64,000 nt of DNA from SZUA-592 sp041556555 (GTDB lineage Bacteria > Pseudomonadota > Gammaproteobacteria > Eutrophobiales > Eutrophobiaceae), in contig JBFFIE010000002.1 in NCBI GenBank assembly GCA_041556555.1, positions 82,092 through 146,091 of the forward strand. The letters are read 5' to 3'. Positions 61,232 through 64,000 of this stretch are shown here, piece after piece. The position numbers and the translations under genes were made by a program. Under the pieces are notes generated by a model that was given only the letters and a program-made list of their open reading frames with translations, did not search any database and had not been told where the DNA came from. Position 1 is the stretch's first letter. Each line of letters opens with the position of its first letter.

Positions 61232-62561
61232 GAGTGAATTCCTTAATCAGTTCGGCATCTGGCAAGCGACCAATGACCTGATATTCCAGATAGTGCCTGA
61301 TTTGTTCAATCTCAATCCGCTTGATAACCTCCTCGGCGAATGCAAAGGTCAGGATGCTTTTTGCGGTAGTCTCATCAATGGCGCGTGAGCGCAGGTAAAA
61401 CATCATGTCCTTATCCAGCTGGCCTACTGTGCTGCCATGTGAGCACTTCACATCGTCTGCATAAATTTCCAGCTCGGGTTTGGTATCAATCTCGGCCTGA
61501 TCCGATAACAGCAGATTGGCGTTGGATTGAGCGGCATCGGTTTTCTGGGCGTCCTTGTGAACAACAACCTTGCCGTTGAAGACACCACGACCCCTGTCAT
61601 TAAGCACCCCGCGGTAATGTTCTTCACTGTTGGTGTGCGGTTGCAGGTGATTGATCAAGGTGTGGTTATCTATGTGTTGCTTGCCGTTGGCCATATAAAG
61701 GCCATTGAGCAGCACGCCGGCCCCCTCGGCATCGAGCTGCACTTTAATATCATTGCGGACCAGTGAACCGCCCAGGGAAATTGAATGGGAATTCACCTGG
61801 CTGTCCCTGTCCTGGTAAATATTGAAATTACCGATATGGTAACTCTCGACACTTTCCTGTTGCAGCTTGTAATGTGTAAGAGCGGCATTGCTGGCGAGAA
61901 CAGCGTCCGTGACGGTGTTAATGAAATATTGACTGTCTTTTGCACCAACATAATTTTCGATGACAGTGAGGCTGGCGCCATTACCCAGGAAAATCAGATT
62001 CCTGGGATGGGCTGAGAATTCATTGTCAGAATATCCGGAGAGATAAATCAGGTTGATCGGTTTATCTATTGAGCAGTCATCCGGCACATGGATCAGTACT
62101 CCATCATGAATGAACGCTGTATTTAGAATATTAAACGGATTGGACTGTTCATTTAGCGTGGTATTACTCATGATAGAGTCAACCAGCTTGCTGTGATTAT
62201 TCAGTGCGCTGGACATGTCTTCCAGTACGACGCCTTGCGGCAGGTCCTGGAGCCGGGAATGTTCTACAGAAAATCGGCCATTGATAAAGACCAGTTCATG
62301 ACTTTCCAGGCCACTTAGGCGGGCAAGTTCCAGCTGCTTTTCATAGCCAGCGGCTGGCTTTGCTTCAGCGATGCCAAAGGCTGACCGGGCAATCGGTTTC
62401 ACATCCGTGTATTTCCAGTTTTCCTGGCGCGTGGTCGGGAAACCCCTGGCCTGGAATTGGCCCATGGCCGCCTCGCGAATCAGTGACAATTTGTCGCCAG
62501 GAAGAGATTCCTGCAGGCGATGCAATTCGTCAATGTAATGTTTCACTGCCGTGTCGCTCAT
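61224..62561 (-). CDS. sufD: Fe-S cluster assembly protein SufD
   Basis: Partner of SufB in the SufBC2D scaffold. 445 residues with the right-handed beta-helix core and the family sequence YADDVKCSHGSTVGQLDKDMMFYLRSRG-like stretch (here RSRAID). The conserved His in KCSHGST is present. It overlaps sufC by 4 bases. Confidence 0.95.
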   Translation of the reverse strand: MSDTAVKHYIDELHRLQESLPGDKLSLIREAAMGQFQARGFPTTRQENWKYTDVKPIARSAFGIAEAKPAAGYEKQLELARLSGLESHELVFINGRFSVEHSRLQDLPQGVVLEDMSSALNNHSKLVDSIMSNTTLNEQSNPFNILNTAFIHDGVLIHVPDDCSIDKPINLIYLSGYSDNEFSAHPRNLIFLGNGASLTVIENYVGAKDSQYFINTVTDAVLASNAALTHYKLQQESVESYHIGNFNIYQDRDSQVNSHSISLGGSLVRNDIKVQLDAEGAGVLLNGLYMANGKQHIDNHTLINHLQPHTNSEEHYRGVLNDRGRGVFNGKVVVHKDAQKTDAAQSNANLLLSDQAEIDTKPELEIYADDVKCSHGSTVGQLDKDMMFYLRSRAIDETTAKSILTFAFAEEVIKRIEIEQIRHYLEYQVIGRLPDAELIKEFTHE

Positions 62562-63316
62562 GCAGCAGCTTCCTCCTTGACCCAGTCATAACCTTTCTCT
62601 TCCAGTTGCAGGGCGAGCTCACGATGACCAGACTTGATGATCTTGCCATCGGACAGCACATGCACCTGATCCGGAACTATGTAGTTCAACAGCCGCTGGT
62701 AGTGGGTAACGAGTATGATGGCCCGATCCCGACTACGCAGACTATTGACGCCTTCTGCGACGGCTTTTAATGCATCAATGTCGAGACCAGAGTCAGTTTC
62801 ATCCAGGATCGCGAGCTTGGGTTCCAGTACAGCCATTTGGAAGATCTCATTGCGTTTTTTCTCGCCGCCGGAAAAGCCTTCGTTAACCGATCGGTTTAGC
62901 AGGTCATCCCTGAGATTGACAACCTTGGTTTTCTCCTTGAGCAACTTGAGGAACTCCATAGCGTCCAGTGGCGGTTCATTACGATGCTCGCGGATGGCAT
63001 TGAGTGCAGCCTTAAGCATATAAATATTATTCACACCCGGGATTTCTACCGGGTACTGAAAGGCCATGAATATGCCCTCTCGTGCCCGGATTTCCGGTTC
63101 CATCTCGTTCAGGTCCTTGCCTTCAAACAGAATCGAACCTCCGGTTATTTCATACGCATCACGTCCTGCCAGGACATTGGCGAGGGTACTTTTACCTGAA
63201 CCATTTGGACCCATGATGGCATGAACCTCACCGGCATTGACTGTGAGATCCAGTCCTTTCAATATTTCCTTGCCTTCTATCGAGGCATGTAAGTTTTTAA
63301 TATCAAGCATTGTCAT
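62558..63316 (-). CDS. sufC: Fe-S cluster assembly ATPase SufC
   Basis: ABC-type ATPase that drives the SufBCD scaffold. Walker A GPNGSGKS at 36-43, signature FSGGEKKR, Walker B LAILDETDSGLD, as typical for SufC. 252 residues. Confidence 0.97.
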   Translation of the reverse strand: MTMLDIKNLHASIEGKEILKGLDLTVNAGEVHAIMGPNGSGKSTLANVLAGRDAYEITGGSILFEGKDLNEMEPEIRAREGIFMAFQYPVEIPGVNNIYMLKAALNAIREHRNEPPLDAMEFLKLLKEKTKVVNLRDDLLNRSVNEGFSGGEKKRNEIFQMAVLEPKLAILDETDSGLDIDALKAVAEGVNSLRSRDRAIILVTHYQRLLNYIVPDQVHVLSDGKIIKSGHRELALQLEEKGYDWVKEEAAA

Positions 63317-63337
63317 AACCTGTAGAAATAAAAATGT

Positions 63338-64000
63338 TTAACCCACCGCGCCTTCCAGGGTGACGCCAAGTAGTTTCTGAGCTTCGACTGCGAATTCCAT
63401 CGGCAATTCCTTGAACACTTCCTTACAGAAGCCGTTCACGATCATATTGACGGCATCTTCTTCCGAGATGCCCCGTTGCCTGCAGTAAAACAACTGGTCA
63501 TCACCGATCTTGGATGTTGTGGCTTCGTGTTCGACCTGTGCAGAGGCATTCTTGGCCTCGATGTAGGGAAAGGTGTGCGCCCCGCATTTATCACCCATTA
63601 ATAATGAGTCACATTGGGTGTAATTACGGGCATTGTCTGCCTTGGCGCTGATCCGCACCAGGCCACGATAGGCGTTTTCGGCGTGTCCTGCCGAAATCCC
63701 CTTGGAGATAATCGTGCTGCGGGTGTTCTTACCCAGGTGGATCATCTTGGTTCCGGTATCAGCCTGTTGGTAATTGTTGGTGACAGCCACCGAGTAAAAT
63801 TCGCCGACAGAGTTATCACCCCGCAACAGGCAACTCGGATATTTCCAGGTGATCGCGGAACCGGTTTCCACCTGCGTCCATGAAATCTTGGAATTCACAC
63901 CACGGCAATCACCACGCTTGGTTACAAAGTTGTAAATACCACCCTTGCCGTTTTCATCGCCCGGGTACCAGTTCTGTACCGTCGAGTATTTGATCTTGGC
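63338..64000 (-). CDS. sufB: Fe-S cluster assembly protein SufB (5' end outside window)
   Basis: Main scaffold protein. The frame stays open to base 64000 and reads VQNWYPGDENGKGG before NSKISWTQVETGSAITWKYPS, so the gene enters from beyond the window; 220 C-terminal residues are present. The conserved CDSLLMGDKCGAHTFPYIE and the C-terminal ELPMEFAVEAQKLL are intact. First visible gene of the operon; a regulator such as sufR or iscR would lie outside. Confidence 0.97.
   Translation of the reverse strand, partial: AKIKYSTVQNWYPGDENGKGGIYNFVTKRGDCRGVNSKISWTQVETGSAITWKYPSCLLRGDNSVGEFYSVAVTNNYQQADTGTKMIHLGKNTRSTIISKGISAGHAENAYRGLVRISAKADNARNYTQCDSLLMGDKCGAHTFPYIEAKNASAQVEHEATTSKIGDDQLFYCRQRGISEEDAVNMIVNGFCKEVFKELPMEFAVEAQKLLGVTLEGAVG

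Noticed and set aside
1..64000. CRISPR arrays, insertion sequences, prophage or integrase genes
   Set aside because: No regularly spaced repeats, transposase or integrase motifs were seen on either strand.

Overview
The window looks like chromosome from a gammaproteobacterium, probably near the denitrifying sulfur-oxidiser / Chromatiales-like lineages. That placement is an inference from gene order and content: hemA-prfA-prmC, lolB-ispE-tRNA-Gln-prs-rplY-pth-ychF, rpe-gph-trpE, bcp-gcvR-dapA-bamC, and der-bamB-yfgM-hisS-rodZ-pilW-rlmN-ndk are all classic gammaproteobacterial neighbourhoods. No genus can be named from the sequence alone.

Layout. 1-2.3 kb: the end of a ferric-iron-type ABC importer (permease cut by the window edge, plus ATPase). 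2.4-5.3 kb: gcvH, tpx, dgkA, an LpxR-type outer-membrane protein and a LEA-type lipoprotein. 5.2-9.9 kb, minus strand: a JAMM peptidase and MoeB-like pair, then prmC, prfA and hemA. 10.1-18.4 kb, plus strand: a TPR lipoprotein, lolB, ispE, tRNA-Gln, prs, rplY, pth, ychF, a class II aldolase, a VOC protein and yggU. 18.4-20.1 kb: a DUF6494-type protein, a phasin with a clear promoter and terminator, and an SMP-30-like propeller. 20.2-22.7 kb, minus strand: trpGDC, preceded by what looks like a Trp-rich leader peptide.

22.8-38.3 kb is the most interesting part: an AT-richer respiratory block lying between trpG and trpE. It has two divergent arms that converge near 29.8 kb. The plus arm encodes a 57-residue membrane peptide, a CuA subunit II, a haem-copper subunit I that lacks the active-site Tyr of oxidases, a SCO1/SenC protein (together a norSY-senC-type sNOR NO reductase), a cytochrome b / 8Fe ferredoxin / FlpD(MvhD)-like fusion, an unknown membrane-tethered protein, a bacteriohemerythrin and a small cytochrome c. 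The minus arm is nirS-nirC-nirF-nirD-nirL-nirG-nirH-nirJ-nirN: cytochrome cd1 nitrite reductase and most of the haem d1 pathway. Each arm starts with a perfect TTGAT-N4-ATCAA FNR/DNR-type box followed by a -10-like hexamer at the same spacing, so nitrite to NO to N2O reduction is probably switched on together under low oxygen or NO.

38.3-41.2 kb, minus strand: trpE, gph, rpe. 41.3-50.7 kb: a DUF3530 hydrolase-like protein, a DUF4870 membrane protein, a methyltransferase, queG, a candidate three-hairpin small RNA, an AI-2E/PerM transporter, a PIN-PhoH ATPase, bcp, a gcvR-like gene, a structured leader, dapA and bamC. 50.7-58.6 kb, minus strand: der, bamB, yfgM, hisS, rodZ, pilW, rlmN, ndk. 58.6-64 kb, minus strand: a SUF iron-sulfur cluster operon, sufB(partial)-C-D-S-U-T plus a Rieske ferredoxin. 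No CRISPR array, insertion sequence, integrase or rRNA was seen.
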